A stretch of DNA of 64,000 nt, taken from the NCBI GenBank assembly GCA_016785225.1, contig JAFBJZ010000653.1, forward strand, positions 930,001-994,000, in the 5' to 3' direction. A model generated the notes under the pieces. The model was not told the DNA's origin, made no database searches, and saw only the letters and a list, made by a program, of their open reading frames with translations. How positions within the stretch are numbered: the first letter of the stretch is position 1; each line of letters starts with the position of its first letter. Shown piece after piece: positions 38,076-50,000 of the stretch. The position numbers and the translations under genes are program-made. The stretch is from Psettodes erumei (taxonomy: Eukaryota > Chordata > Actinopteri > Pleuronectiformes > Psettodidae).

Positions 38076-41000
38076 CAGGAGCGGCCCTTGCTGTCACTGC
38101 TGTTTGTACCAACGGAAGTGCGACTCCTTCAGCGATCACCTTCATCGCAGGATGTCTTTGTTTCAATTCGTTCCCCGTCGGTTGTCATTTAACGGCTGTC
38201 GCTTCCGGCTCATTTAAGGCTCAAAGTGAGAGCGCGTGTGGGGGGAAAATCAAATGAGCACTGCGGCAACAACACCCATGGGGGCGTGCATTCAACACCT
38301 GGTGGTTCCTCCTCCTTCAGTGGACAAAAGAAACTGCCAGCGCCTGATACCCAGGAGAAGTTAGTATGTTCTACACACAATACATTGGCTTGAACAAATT
38401 TGGCTGCAGTTGGATGAAGTATTGAAGAGTTTGTTGAATTGATTGACCACCTCCGTTAAAGTTTGCTGGCCAATCACGGCAAAGACAAAGAATGTCAATG
38501 AACGAGCTTTGTTCGTGGTCGTCCAAGCATGGCACCAAATTCCATGAAGATTCAGTTGAAGATGTAGAAAATTAAAATAGGAAAAAACGGAGTGTGTTCA
38601 TGATCTGTTCCTGCAACTCTGCTACAAATCTCTTTTTTAGTCTTTGCGATGAAGCTGTCAGGGAGGTCAGATTCTCTGGGTGTTTTTGTTTTAGGGTCAA
38701 TTGAGTTAAATCTGAGACAGAGGAACAATGCTGCCGGGCAGGACTCCAGTTCAGGGGCAGTTCAGCCGAATGCCTCCTCATTAGCATGATGGAAACGCCT
38801 CCTGATTGTACACTTGGCCTCAAATTAATTTTATGCTGCCTTCCACCGTGGCTGAAACTGTCTGGAGGGTGGGGGCCTGGGCGATTTTTTAAAAGCAGGA
38901 AGGGGGTCTGCTGCAGGGGGACGGCGCACACACCTCTTCTGACCTCCACCATGGAGCAGCAACACACAAAGAAATGCAAATCATTGACAGAGATACACAA
39001 CACTGGTTCAAGAAAATTCCCAGAAAAGAACTTGTAATTTGGTTGTGCTTGGGTGATAGGAAAAATGTATTTAATTTGTACGTACGCTTTAAATGATTTT
39101 ATTAAATTAGGTCTCTTTGTCAGTGCACAGCAGGTAGGCTGTACATAAATGAAATGAAAAATGAACAAAGAATTTTGTAGTGGTTGAAGCAGTTTTTTTC
39201 AAGGAAGTTAGATTTTTTTGCCTTTTGCCTATTTTGCCATTAAATAAAATCAAACTGGAAAGCACTGGAAGAGCACAAACCCTGCCTTTCAAAGTCTTTC
39301 TACTTTTTAAAACTTTCCTTTTTCCTTAATTTCCCTTTGGATTTTTCTGTCTCGCTACCACTAAAGAAAATATCGCAAATTGATGGGTTGAGTGCTTTTG
39401 TTATGGAGACAGATCACAATGAAGATATTTTGCCTGTTTTGCTTGTTTTGATCTTAGCCATGTTATCAGCAGACTCAAACCTCAATGTTGGGATTATAAT
39501 TCCATATTTGTTAGCGACGTTTAAACTGTAATGTTCATCTGCACCGGGATCTAGACCCTTTCAAAGGATCTTATGGGATCTTCTGTGGAATATCAGATTC
39601 TGGGAGAGGGGCATGGTGTTTTTCACACACCTGCCATTCATGTACTCATCAGCCCTGCAGTATATATATCAGCCACATCAGCCACTGTATATCCCTAGCC
39701 AGTTTTGAGTTAATTCTTAACCATTCGTTACATGATTTAAAACTTATTTTTGGAGGTTCAATTATTTCCCGAATAGGTCCCATGTTATTTCCCAGTTATC
39801 TGTTTTTAACCTTGTGGATGATCTGATAATTTGCTCCAGTTCTTCACAAACATTTTGCCGGGTTTTTGCTTCATCCAGTCTGTCTTCACACAATCAACTG
39901 TCTTGACAAAAGGTCTTCAGTATTCACACATAATGTTATAAAAACTCTTTTCATGGGTTGATCAGGATGAACCGTGACTGATCCTAATGTAAAATAAGTG
40001 AAGCGTTCCTTTCAGCTTGTTATGAGCTCTCTCAGCCACTGAAGACCCAAGCCATCCCAACTATTGATGATGATTGCTTTTTTTTTGGCGAAAGTGGATT
40101 CAGGCTGCAATTTAATCTGTGGTTATTCCGGAAACTGTCTTTCTCTTTTCTCGTGTTCTAGCAACGCAGCATTCAATAAGCTCCTGATGAATATTCACAC
40201 ATGCTTTGTCCAAGCCTGTGGCAGATGATGTTTTTTAGACGTGGAACCAAATGAACGAGAGGCAGAGTTAAAGTTCATTTGTTGCAAAGCATTCCATAAA
40301 GAACAAGAGAGTGTCAAAACCAGTAGACGCTGAACAATCTGGCAAACAATGGAGTGAAGAAGCAATGCTTTACTGCTGCTGCGTGGATTGGTTGATACGT
40401 CGCAGGTGGCAGGAGAAGGAACTGGAGGCCACGTCGAGTTCAATGCCTACAGAGATACACACACTCAGATTCACAGGGGACCTACAGGAGAAACAAAGGG
40501 AGGACAACAACAGAAGAAACTCTCTCACAACCACTGTACCATCAGATGTACTGTGAAAAATGATCAGATTCCACTTAATTGATCCAGAAAACCAGTGGGT
40601 GGCAGAAGCATGGGAAGCTAATTCCACGTTATTGATTTTCAGATTTAGAGAGAATTAGAGATGCAGGGTAGACTGTTACTTAAAGAGAAAAAATCCAGAC
40701 CCTGAACCTGATCAAGGTTCTTCCAAAACCAAACTCAGATGAAGATCTCGCCTGAAGCAGAAATCAAAAGAAGGCAAAAGCAGAGAGCTCAGTGACACTT
40801 ATATGTCGCTGCAAGAGCAACTGATTAAACTGAGCCATATCAATCTAACTGACAATTTCTGATTGACTGCTGCTACAGAATTTCCAGTCACAACTAACAG
40901 TTATTTGAACATTGTTCCCATTGTCCCTCTGTTTTTACTCTTCTTGACAGTTAGGCTTGAAAAGCCAAGCTTGCACAGGTAAGTTGTGGAAAAAGAGGCT

Positions 41001-42228
41001 CCATATGTGTTCCTTTCTTCACTTCCTGCCAGGATCTCATCTTTCTCAGGCCCAGGTTTTGCACTTAGTGACTATACATCCTCATAATATCAGGTAGGCT
41101 GCTGTGATCTTGCATATTGTAACATTTGGGAAGATGGCGGTGTGCCGTGGAACTTTTTTAATGTCAGAAATGTGCCGTTGGCACCAATAGAGATGGGAGA
41201 AAAAAAAAACAGTTGAGGGAAAAGGGAGAGAGCCTGAGGGAGGGATTTATTTAAAAAAAAGAGATAAAGACAGATAAAAGCTTTAAGTTAAGAACACACA
41301 TGGTGGATAATTTCAGATCTTTCAGATCTTCTCCTTTTTTAATTAGGTATGCTGCTTATGCTAAGAAAATGAAATGCTCCGCTTATTTTATTATGTTGCA
41401 TTGTCACTTGATAATCTCACCACCTCCATAAATGCTGCTTGTGTGTCCATGGTTGGTCTCGATTTGTACGTCTTTCTCTCAGGCCTGAGAGACACAAAGA
41501 TGGTGAATTAATGAATCTTGATGTTGGCGCAGTGATGTTTTGATCGTGAGAAAAGCAGACCTGATGTATGATGACAAAAGAGCTACGATTCGAGCGCTGC
41601 GTGTTGCATAACGAGATCATTAAGGCGCCATCTCCAGATAATGCCCCAGAAGTAATAAGAGGTGAGCGCGCTGTTGATTGTGCACAAAATGTCCCAGACC
41701 AAGACACGTGCGCTCGGGGAACGAGCAGAGCATTCGGCAGCTGCTCGACACCGCTGCACTGCCTAAAGAAAGCGCTGTCATTGGACACTTTGATCTGCGC
41801 CTCGGTGGGATTTACCTGACGGTTAAAGCCAGACTGTGTGACGGTTCAAAGCAGCCTGGGCTGACCCCATCGCTTCCTGCACAGAGGCAACTCGGAGACT
41901 AAGCGTGGGACTGTATTCGCCCAGGCCCATGGAAAAGTTTTTTAGGCATCATTTTGGCCTACATAAATTAATTTTATTTTTCAAGGACTCAAAGCTGTTT
42001 GCTGCCTGGTCTCCTGCATGGAAGATTAGTGAAGTTGAGCAGGCAGGTCTGTGAATGGTCACAAAAACCTACTGAGAATACTGGAACCATTGTTCTTTCA
42101 AGTTGTAATGCTCTTTCTACCTGCAAGCATTTTTACTTGCCGAAAGTTCACACAACCAAGTTTGATAGCTGAATATGCCAGCATTTGGAGGATTACAGTC
42201 ACTTTGTCTTCATTTTTATGGGCCTTTG
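38076..42228. other. upstream intergenic DNA, nothing assigned
   Basis: The 198-codon minus-strand frame at 38572-39168 begins with TTG and has no domain character. A CpG-richer segment at about 41580-41910 has open frames on both strands but no recognised protein. Confidence -1.
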
Positions 42229-42516
42229 TCCATGCATTTTCCATACAGCTTATCTGTGTAGGGTTGCGGGGGTGCTCAAGCCAATCCCAGCTGACATTGG
42301 GCGAGGGCAGGGTCCACCCTGGACAGGCCACCAGCCTATCACAGAGCAGACACATAGAGACAAACAACCAGTCACGCTCGCAGTCACACCTACGGGCAGG
42401 TTAGAGACCAGTCAACGTAACCTACATGTTTTTGGTGGAATGGGGGGAAGAAAACACATGCAGGCACAGGGGGAACATGCAAACTCACCCACAGAAATTA
42501 CCCACCAACCAGGGTC
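42229..42516 (-). repeat. SINE-like teleost repeat, body (distal part, split by insertion)
   Basis: The segment holds CATTTTCCATACAGCTTATC, AGCTGACATTGGGCGAGGGC, CACCCTGGACAGGCCACCAG, CACATAGAGACAAACAACCA, CACACCTACGGGCAGGTTAG and GGGGGAACATGCAAACTC. I recognise this as one of the commonest fish interspersed repeats. Read on the minus strand, its tRNA-like head should follow at higher coordinates. That head is found only after a 1.44 kb interruption. Confidence -1.
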
Positions 42517-43954
42517 TGTCAAAACCGCAGGTCTTAACTTCCCTAATACAGGTTTATCTATTAAAAGACTCTTCTCCTCTTCCTCGGTTAGTTATCAGCT
42601 AAAGTCTGACCAGCCCCTATGTTTAATATCTACAATACGGGATTCTACTTGTTAACTTTTGAAGAATTTAAGAGAGAGGAAGAATATTTACTGGATTGTT
42701 GTCAAAAGACTCACCTAGCTTCTTACTGCTTACATCCAGACGCCCACCCTGCTTCCACTAAATCTGAACTACACCCCGAACAGTTCTCAACAAGCTGAGT
42801 GCAGCACAGCTTCAGTCACGTCTGTTAACGGCAGCTCCCTTCCTATGTTTCGGGCTCTTGGTAGAGTGCTAGAAATTTTTTTAAAGAACTTGTTAGGTCC
42901 TAAGGATTTGTTTTAAATTCTTGGGGACTAGAGCAACCTGTGAGAATACTTTTACTAATTGATATTACATCCAAACTTCTTTTTATGTCAGCAAAGAGTC
43001 ATTAGTAATGACTATGAATGCTTTACTTTAAATCCATTAATTAAATATATTTATTTCATATAATTTTAGCAGGGACAAAGCATACAGCGTGAATTCATTA
43101 TAATTAAGTCAAAAATATTGAAAATAATAAATTTCTAATGACCATTCAGTACTATAAAAAATATTGCTGTTACCTTGAGGATTAATAAAGAGAGAGAGAG
43201 AGAGAGAGTGGTCGATTGCGTGGCTGTAGCTATCTTCCTGTTTCCATTCCTGCTCAGGAACCAGACGCTGTTTTTGGTAACTGGCAACTTCGATGATCAG
43301 TAGAAGATGTAAGATAGGCTTTTCAGTCCAATTTTAAGATCATGAATTCTTGGTTGGTGAAATCTTCTTTCTTCATTCTTTATTCCTTGACTGCCTTCTA
43401 TCTTCTTTGAAGATGGTGACGATCCTCTGGAAACCTCTTCTCTCAATGGCTATCCATGTAGAATGAGCAGTGATACCTTCGCCACTTGGCTGTATATATC
43501 ATTTGACTACCCACATCTTTCCGCTTCTTTAGCCAACCACATCTCTCCTTCTGTCCCTCTCACACCTGGTTTCTCTGGTACTTTCCTCAGGTTAGGCAGC
43601 ACTTTTAGCACTTCCTCATTTTAGCTGAGGCTCTCCTCTCTTGGTACTCACATTAGTGAGGATTTTAACTCTTAATATTACATTGTTAACAATCATACAA
43701 TCACGACATTGAATCATGATTTTAGTCAAATACAGTCATACTTTTTATTACTAAACTAATCAGTCACAGCATTGATTAATTTCTCATTATAAAGTCATAT
43801 CATTGATTTGTTCACTTGTCTGTTACAAAATTTCATTAATAATTCTATTCAAACAACCACAAAATCATAACCTTATGTTGTTCTTTTATCATACATTACG
43901 TAGTGATGTTATATATGTACTTTGCGGTCGGTGAAATCTCAACTCTCCTTGACA
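42517..43954. mobile_element. LTR-like insertion (1438 bp), solo-LTR candidate
   Basis: It starts TGTCAAAACC and ends CTCCTTGACA, so the ends are TGTCA/TGACA inverted. It is flanked on both sides by GGTC (42513-42516 and 43955-43958), a 4-bp target duplication. It interrupts a known repeat whose two halves join cleanly when it is removed. Inside are an AATAAA at 43184-43189, a TATA-like block near 43152 and a (GA)n run. There is no ORF of note, no second LTR and no primer-binding site. This suits a solo LTR of a gypsy- or ERV-type element, though a short non-autonomous DNA element cannot be excluded. Orientation is unresolved. Confidence -1.
43189..43208. repeat. (GA)n microsatellite
   Basis: About ten AG units inside the LTR-like insertion, directly after its AATAAA. 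Confidence -1.
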
Positions 43955-44016
43955 GGTCCAAACCAAGAACTTGCTGTGAGGTGACAGTGCTAACCACTAC
44001 ACCACGTGCCACCCCC
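43955..44016 (-). repeat. SINE-like teleost repeat, tRNA-related head
   Basis: On the minus strand this reads GGGGGTGGCACGTGGTGTAG followed by TGGTTAGCACTGTCACCTCAC and AGCAAGTTCTTGGTTTGGACC. This is a tRNA-derived A box and a decayed B box (GGTTTGGACC, where GGTTCGAACC is usual). It is the missing head of the repeat body at 42229-42516. Confidence -1.
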
Positions 44017-47000
44017 ATACCATTTATCCGTGCAGGATGCCTTTGCCTACTTAGAGCATTTCTGTACCTTTAATGTACTGTACATCCATACCTAAAATAT
44101 GAAGGAAATAAAGGCTCTCTACTAAGTTGTTGTTTAATCTGATGCTCAGTCTACAAATAAGATCTTATTAAGCTCAGACTGCAATGACCTGTGATGCTAA
44201 GAATACCTGTGTGGGTGTTAGGAATGGTAGCACAGATTGTGGTGTGCAGCTTGATGAAGTCCTCACCAATGAGACTGTCTTCCATGATAATGTGATTAAT
44301 GACATTAATCGAACATGAAATCTCCCGTTGGACTCATCCTCAGTCTTAAATGACAGTTTCTTCTGTCACTTCATTCAAAGTCTTAATTTTATGGTACTGT
44401 GAAGGATATTTTCCTTTCTCTGCTAGCTCCTTGCACCACTTACTTATCTCCTTCACACAAGAAACTGTAGGCGGCTTCTGCAGCTGATGATGCATACCTT
44501 ACTATCACCCAGAACAAGAGCATGAGGTTGTTGGTGGAATATTGTTATTATTTGACAAGCAAAAGAGAAATCTTAGACCTCTGCAACACATAGAGAAGGC
44601 GGAAAGTAGAGTGAAAATTAATGTTTTTCCCTATTTTCATGTTATTCATTCATGTTAATGTGTCCGAACAAAAGTACATTACAGTCGGCCTGAAATTTCC
44701 ACAGAGAGATCCTGTTGTTTCTTCTGTTTTCCTTCTGATTGAAGAGCAATCTGTGGCTAATTTGTCTGTCGAAGGCCCTTTGCGAGAGCATCCAGGGACT
44801 GCCAGCGCTGCGGCATTGCATTAACTCGAAAACCATTCAATTGTTTCATTATCTCGAACACGAGAGAGTGACCAATCAGTGACTACCAATATGTCTTTAT
44901 CTTATATTCAACAGTTTACGCTGAAAATGCTGTCAGTTTAGCCTTTTATGGTTAATTCCTCGCCTTTAACATCGTTAATGTAAACAGTGGGTATAGTGTT
45001 GCCCCAAACTTGATTTAAACTGATAATAGTAAAAAACTGTATTTCTACTGCGCAATCCATAAATGCAACACAACATGTTTAACATGAGAATCCCATAATT
45101 ACAATAACAGAATTATAATAATTACAAATAATGAAGGAATTACAAGTATATATACATATAAACAAGTATAAACACAAAAATATGATAGACTGGAAATACA
45201 GGAGAAGACATGATTAAAACGCCTGTTTTGACAGATTTTGAATCTAAGGTTTGACAGATCAAGCAATAAGCCAAATCATTATGACAACTCACAGATGAAG
45301 CAAATCACATCAATTATATTCATCGCATGTCATGGTCGAGGATATATTAGTATTATTAGCGGATATATCTGGTCCAACCTGACAGAAGGTGTACTTGGGC
45401 ACTATTATGGGAGTGATGGGAGCCCAGTGCATTAAGTACAACAGTATAACAGTTCATACGTTCAGTTAAAAGGCCATTATTACATATACAGTAGTGTTAT
45501 GCTATCAGGATGAGTAAGGCAAACAGTCAGGCTAAAGCTTGACCGCAATTAGAACAACACTGAAGTGGAAACAAAGGCTCTTCTACTTTTATTGCCGTTG
45601 GCATTAATCTTTGTATTTATCTTCTTATTGTCTCTGACAGCAAGTTTGTTTTTTAAAAATTTTTCTTATATTTGAAAAAAGATATTGCAGATAGCAGTTG
45701 CTATGTGGAATGTCCTTGATCAACTTAAAGTTATCTATCCATTGTTTCCTTTCCTGCAGGGAATTAGGAAAGGTGGCCACGAGAAGTCTGAGTGTCTTTG
45801 TCTGTGATGCTTTTCCCAGATTATTATTATTATTATTTTATTATTGGTGCAAACATAGAAGCTGAAGATTAGCATGATGCAGACGGAGCTGTTATGTAAT
45901 CACTCAGCAGCTATGCAAGAGTTTTGATTAGTTCCTGATTAAATGCAAAAGCCCCCCCCCCAGCACCATCACCTGCCAATCAGTGCCAGCCATGTGTGGG
46001 ATGAGATGGTGCTTGTGTAACCACCACGGTTCGTTAGGTCGGAAATTGTGATTTCCATGCACGGGAGCTCAGTTTCCTTATTACCTGCTGACAAGATCAA
46101 AGATTTACACATTACACTCAGAGCCACATGGGCCGATTTATCAGAGAAGTGTCTCCTCCTGCGTGAAAACAAAGACAAATGGAAGTTTTACACGCAGATA
46201 AATATTCTTCCATTTAAGTTAAGATTTAGATTTCCTATTAGTCAAGCTCAGGTCCATGATCATCTCTGAAATAAGCTTTTCGGCCTCACAAAGATTAAAC
46301 AATAAAAGTAATTAATTGCTCTTACTCCGCTCCCCTTAGCGGTAAAACAATTCATCAGAAATGATTAGCAGAGTCAATGACAGTTTCAGAACTGATACAC
46401 TTCTTTTAGTGCCTATTCCTGCTGTCGGGTGATCAATAGCGTCGGCTAAATCTGTGAGTCCTTTAACGGTGATGTTAAAGGCTTTTGCATGACGTCTACT
46501 TTACATTACAGTTGCCGATTCTGCACACCACGCCGGAGTGTAATTTGTTCCCATTCATTTTGGCTGTTGTGATAATGAATTAGCTGACCGTGTAGTTAAG
46601 GAACTTAAACTTATAATATCACTGGCTTGCTCCAAATTTAAGTGTGCTTTTTTTTTTTTTAGTTCAGTGTAGGATTCTCAGGGGGAGTTGGGGAGGAGAT
46701 CCAAATAATCTGCAAACAGTGTCTTTTCTGATAACCATCATAAATATTAACACTGACTCCATCTTATAGAGGCTCAAACATCATATCTCCGACAAAAACG
46801 CTCTGAATGCAAAAGCCCTGTGGTGTTGCTGGTCCGCCCACCGCTTTCATCCGGACTAAAGTACCTTGAGTACTGAATGGATTGTAATAAGGTGCCTTAC
46901 CTTTCCTTTCATGCCAACATAAAATGCTGGACAAAATGGATCAAATCCGACTGATGGAATGAGTCATTCTGCAGAGTTTGGGGCACGATTTTTGTTCATC

Positions 47001-50000
47001 AGAATTCTGTTTCTCAACTGCTCCTTTTCAAACAAGCTCTTATCTACAGGTCAACAGGTTCAATGACTGCACATTTTCGGGTATATGGCGGTATATATGT
47101 GTGTAACGTGCTTTTTAATGAGCTGCCAGCTTAATGCGCGTACGAAGTAGGGTGGAAACACAACACAACACAATAAATTGATCCAATGGGGAAACTGGCA
47201 TGGATTTAATGGTGATGTAGGTTTGATCCACACAAATTTGACTGACAGCTCTTAAGCCCACCCAGATATACTCAACTCAACAGAAGGTCATTGATACTGA
47301 CCTGAACAGGGCTGCTGTGACAACGCCATTAATCTTTTTTTGTTTATGAGTGGATGCAGCTGAACATGGTTATATTAAGTACTATAAAATGGTTTGGGAA
47401 TGTGAAAGAAAAATCTATAATGTATGTATTCTGTACAAATAACAACAGGCTGCATTGTTGATGATTTTCCTTTTATCCCATGACCATCTGTTTGGAAGTC
47501 ACGCAAAAACTGCATCTCTGTGAAATTCAGGCTGCTGTCATACCTCTTTTCCACAGGAAGAGTCTTTGCGATATTCACTGTCCTTCAAAACCAAACAGTT
47601 ACTCTGTGCATGACCCATCCAGTCACTGTTTTGGAGCCAGTTTCCTGGAGTCAGAGAGTGCAGTGTGGGAGAGTGTATTAAGGAAGCGTAGGGGGGAAGG
47701 GGATGGGGTTAATCAGACACAGCAAACGAGGCTCGGGGCAGACCGTCAGTGGCATTCAGCCGCCCGGCACTTCCCCGTGTGAGTGGCACGCAGCATGCGC
47801 TGGCCCACTTCTCCCCACTGAGAGACCATTTATGGGCCTCGCGACGGGAAGAGGACACGCATAAAACGTGACTGCGCCCTTGGGGTCAGTGCGCGGATGG
47901 GAGAGGCATGGGTGCAGAAAATTCACTGACACAGAAAGCCTCTTACAGAAAGGGCAAGCAGAGAGGAGAGGCACTGCTGGACACATGGAGAGGATGATGG
48001 ATACACCAGCGGGGGCGTTCAAAGCAGGGTCTGGGGACAGACAGAGGTCGCTCAAGAGGTTCCAGTGGGTACTCCACAAAATAACAAAGCGTTTCTTTAC
48101 TTTAACTCAAGTGAAGAGAATATTCTGTGGTAGAGGGTGTTCCAAGTTCGCCCAGCAACCAGGTCGGTCCTAATATATCAGATTGACTCTAACGTCTTTT
48201 CATCTTGAAATCAAGACATGCGTATCTCACAAATGACCCATTCATCCTCCATCAGAGCTTGACTTGGCTTTGGCCTGGCTCTGATGAGTCTCTGCCAGGA
48301 TTAAATTATTTACTGATACCGAGGCTTAACTTCATTTGACCAGCTCATCCAAAAACATGAGAGGACAAAAAAAAAAAGGACACGATGTAGGGTCGGCCTC
48401 TGCCGGGGGAGAAATTCATTGAGGGCAGGGTGAAAAGACAATGGACATGGATGGGCCATGATGAATTGTTTAAGTACGGAGATAACAGGACCCATTTTCA
48501 AACAGTCTCTCCCAGAGGGTGTTGACAGCGTTGTGTTCGTTAGTGCAAACACATGCAGTGGTCTTGGAAAGATAAAGGAGTTGTCACAATGGGGTGTCGA
48601 AAATAAATGTGGGGGGAGGCAGGAAGCCGTGCGACCATTTGACAAGCGGTAGCGAAGGAGCTCGAGGGTTCCTCGCTTTGAGCTAAAGGCTAACATCATC
48701 ATGCTAACATGCACACAATGCTGACCTTTAGCAGCAAATTACAGGTGTGGTTGATGGGAACGTCATTAGCAGTTTTGCACGTATGCTGGTTTGGCGCCGT
48801 AAATCCAAATTGAACTTGTGCTCGCACATTGTCAGCGTGCATTTCACTGTGCATTCGCACACACGCATATTATGAAGACTTTTCCTCTCAACAGTTTTGT
48901 CGGCAGCATCCGTGACCTTCGTCCCTTCTGTCGACATCACAGCCTCAGCAGGATCGTGTTGAAGCCACATGGACTACATTTGGATGCTTGTGGGAAGGAG
49001 AGCGAGAGAGAGAGACAGAGAAAAAAACAGTTTTTAGCAGGAGTTGCTGACAAATGCCACAGCCTGCCTTATGGTTTTATGACATATAGCTGCAGATTTG
49101 TCATTAGCCACCCAGGGAATCATGAGGGCTGAGCGGACCGGCTGTCAGATCCATTGGACATTTTCTTGGAATGGCTTGATGAGTTTTGGGCCGCGATCAA
49201 TACGCCTGCTGCCTTCCATCCATCTGTAATGCCTCCCTTGCTTCATCTCTCACGTCCAGAGGTCTGCATGCTCCCCACTAACCATGCCACATCTCCAGAC
49301 GAGAGCTCTCCATTTTAATAGATTCAAACTTCCCCTCCAATGAGGCTGCAGAGGAGGAGGAGGAGGAGGAAGGGCTGTACGCAGAAAGCTTTCTTCATTA
49401 AGCAGCCAGGGAATCTTAATCAAAAAGCTATTTGCCCCCTGCAATTGATTTGTGTCTAGGCGCTCAGATATTGGTGTGAAAATTCCCTCTGAAATGAGTG
49501 TCCCCCTTTGCATTACAGGTGATGAAAGAAAATGGAGAGTCTAACTCCATAAACAGAGCAATATCAAGTCTCCGCGCGAAGTTTCACCCAATACACAGCA
49601 CAAAATTACCCTTAAAGCATCAACAAATGAAGCAATATTGTGGGATAAACTGCTTGATATTGTTTCCTTCCTATCATACACAAGAAATAAATCCAGGATA
49701 TGTATTCAGGTTTAATAAGCTTTCACATTCCGCCGGCTCTGTCCATTTGTTTCTCAACAAAACCTTTCCCTCACCCACTTTTTAAGTTTTTCTCACGAGC
49801 CTAGCCACTGTGTTATCAACATAGTGCTCTTCTGTTGAATACATTTTGGATGGATGTGGCACGAGAAGCAGTTATATGACTTCCTGCATATACAGAGATG
49901 CCCTTTGCAACAGGGAAGACTATTAGATATGAACAGCCCGAGGTCTTGGGCTTTGCTTCCCCCCTTTCCTCAAGTTCTGGTTTTGCCAGGAAATGACATT

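Noticed and set aside
38572..39168. 198-codon open frame on the minus strand
   Set aside because: It starts at TTG, has no domain or compositional signal, and overlaps ordinary intergenic sequence. Chance is sufficient.
41568..41902. Gene in a CpG-richer segment
   Set aside because: Overlapping frames on both strands, no recognised motif and no clear splice sites.
43955..44016. A tRNA gene on the minus strand
   Set aside because: It is the head of a common SINE-like repeat with a decayed B box.
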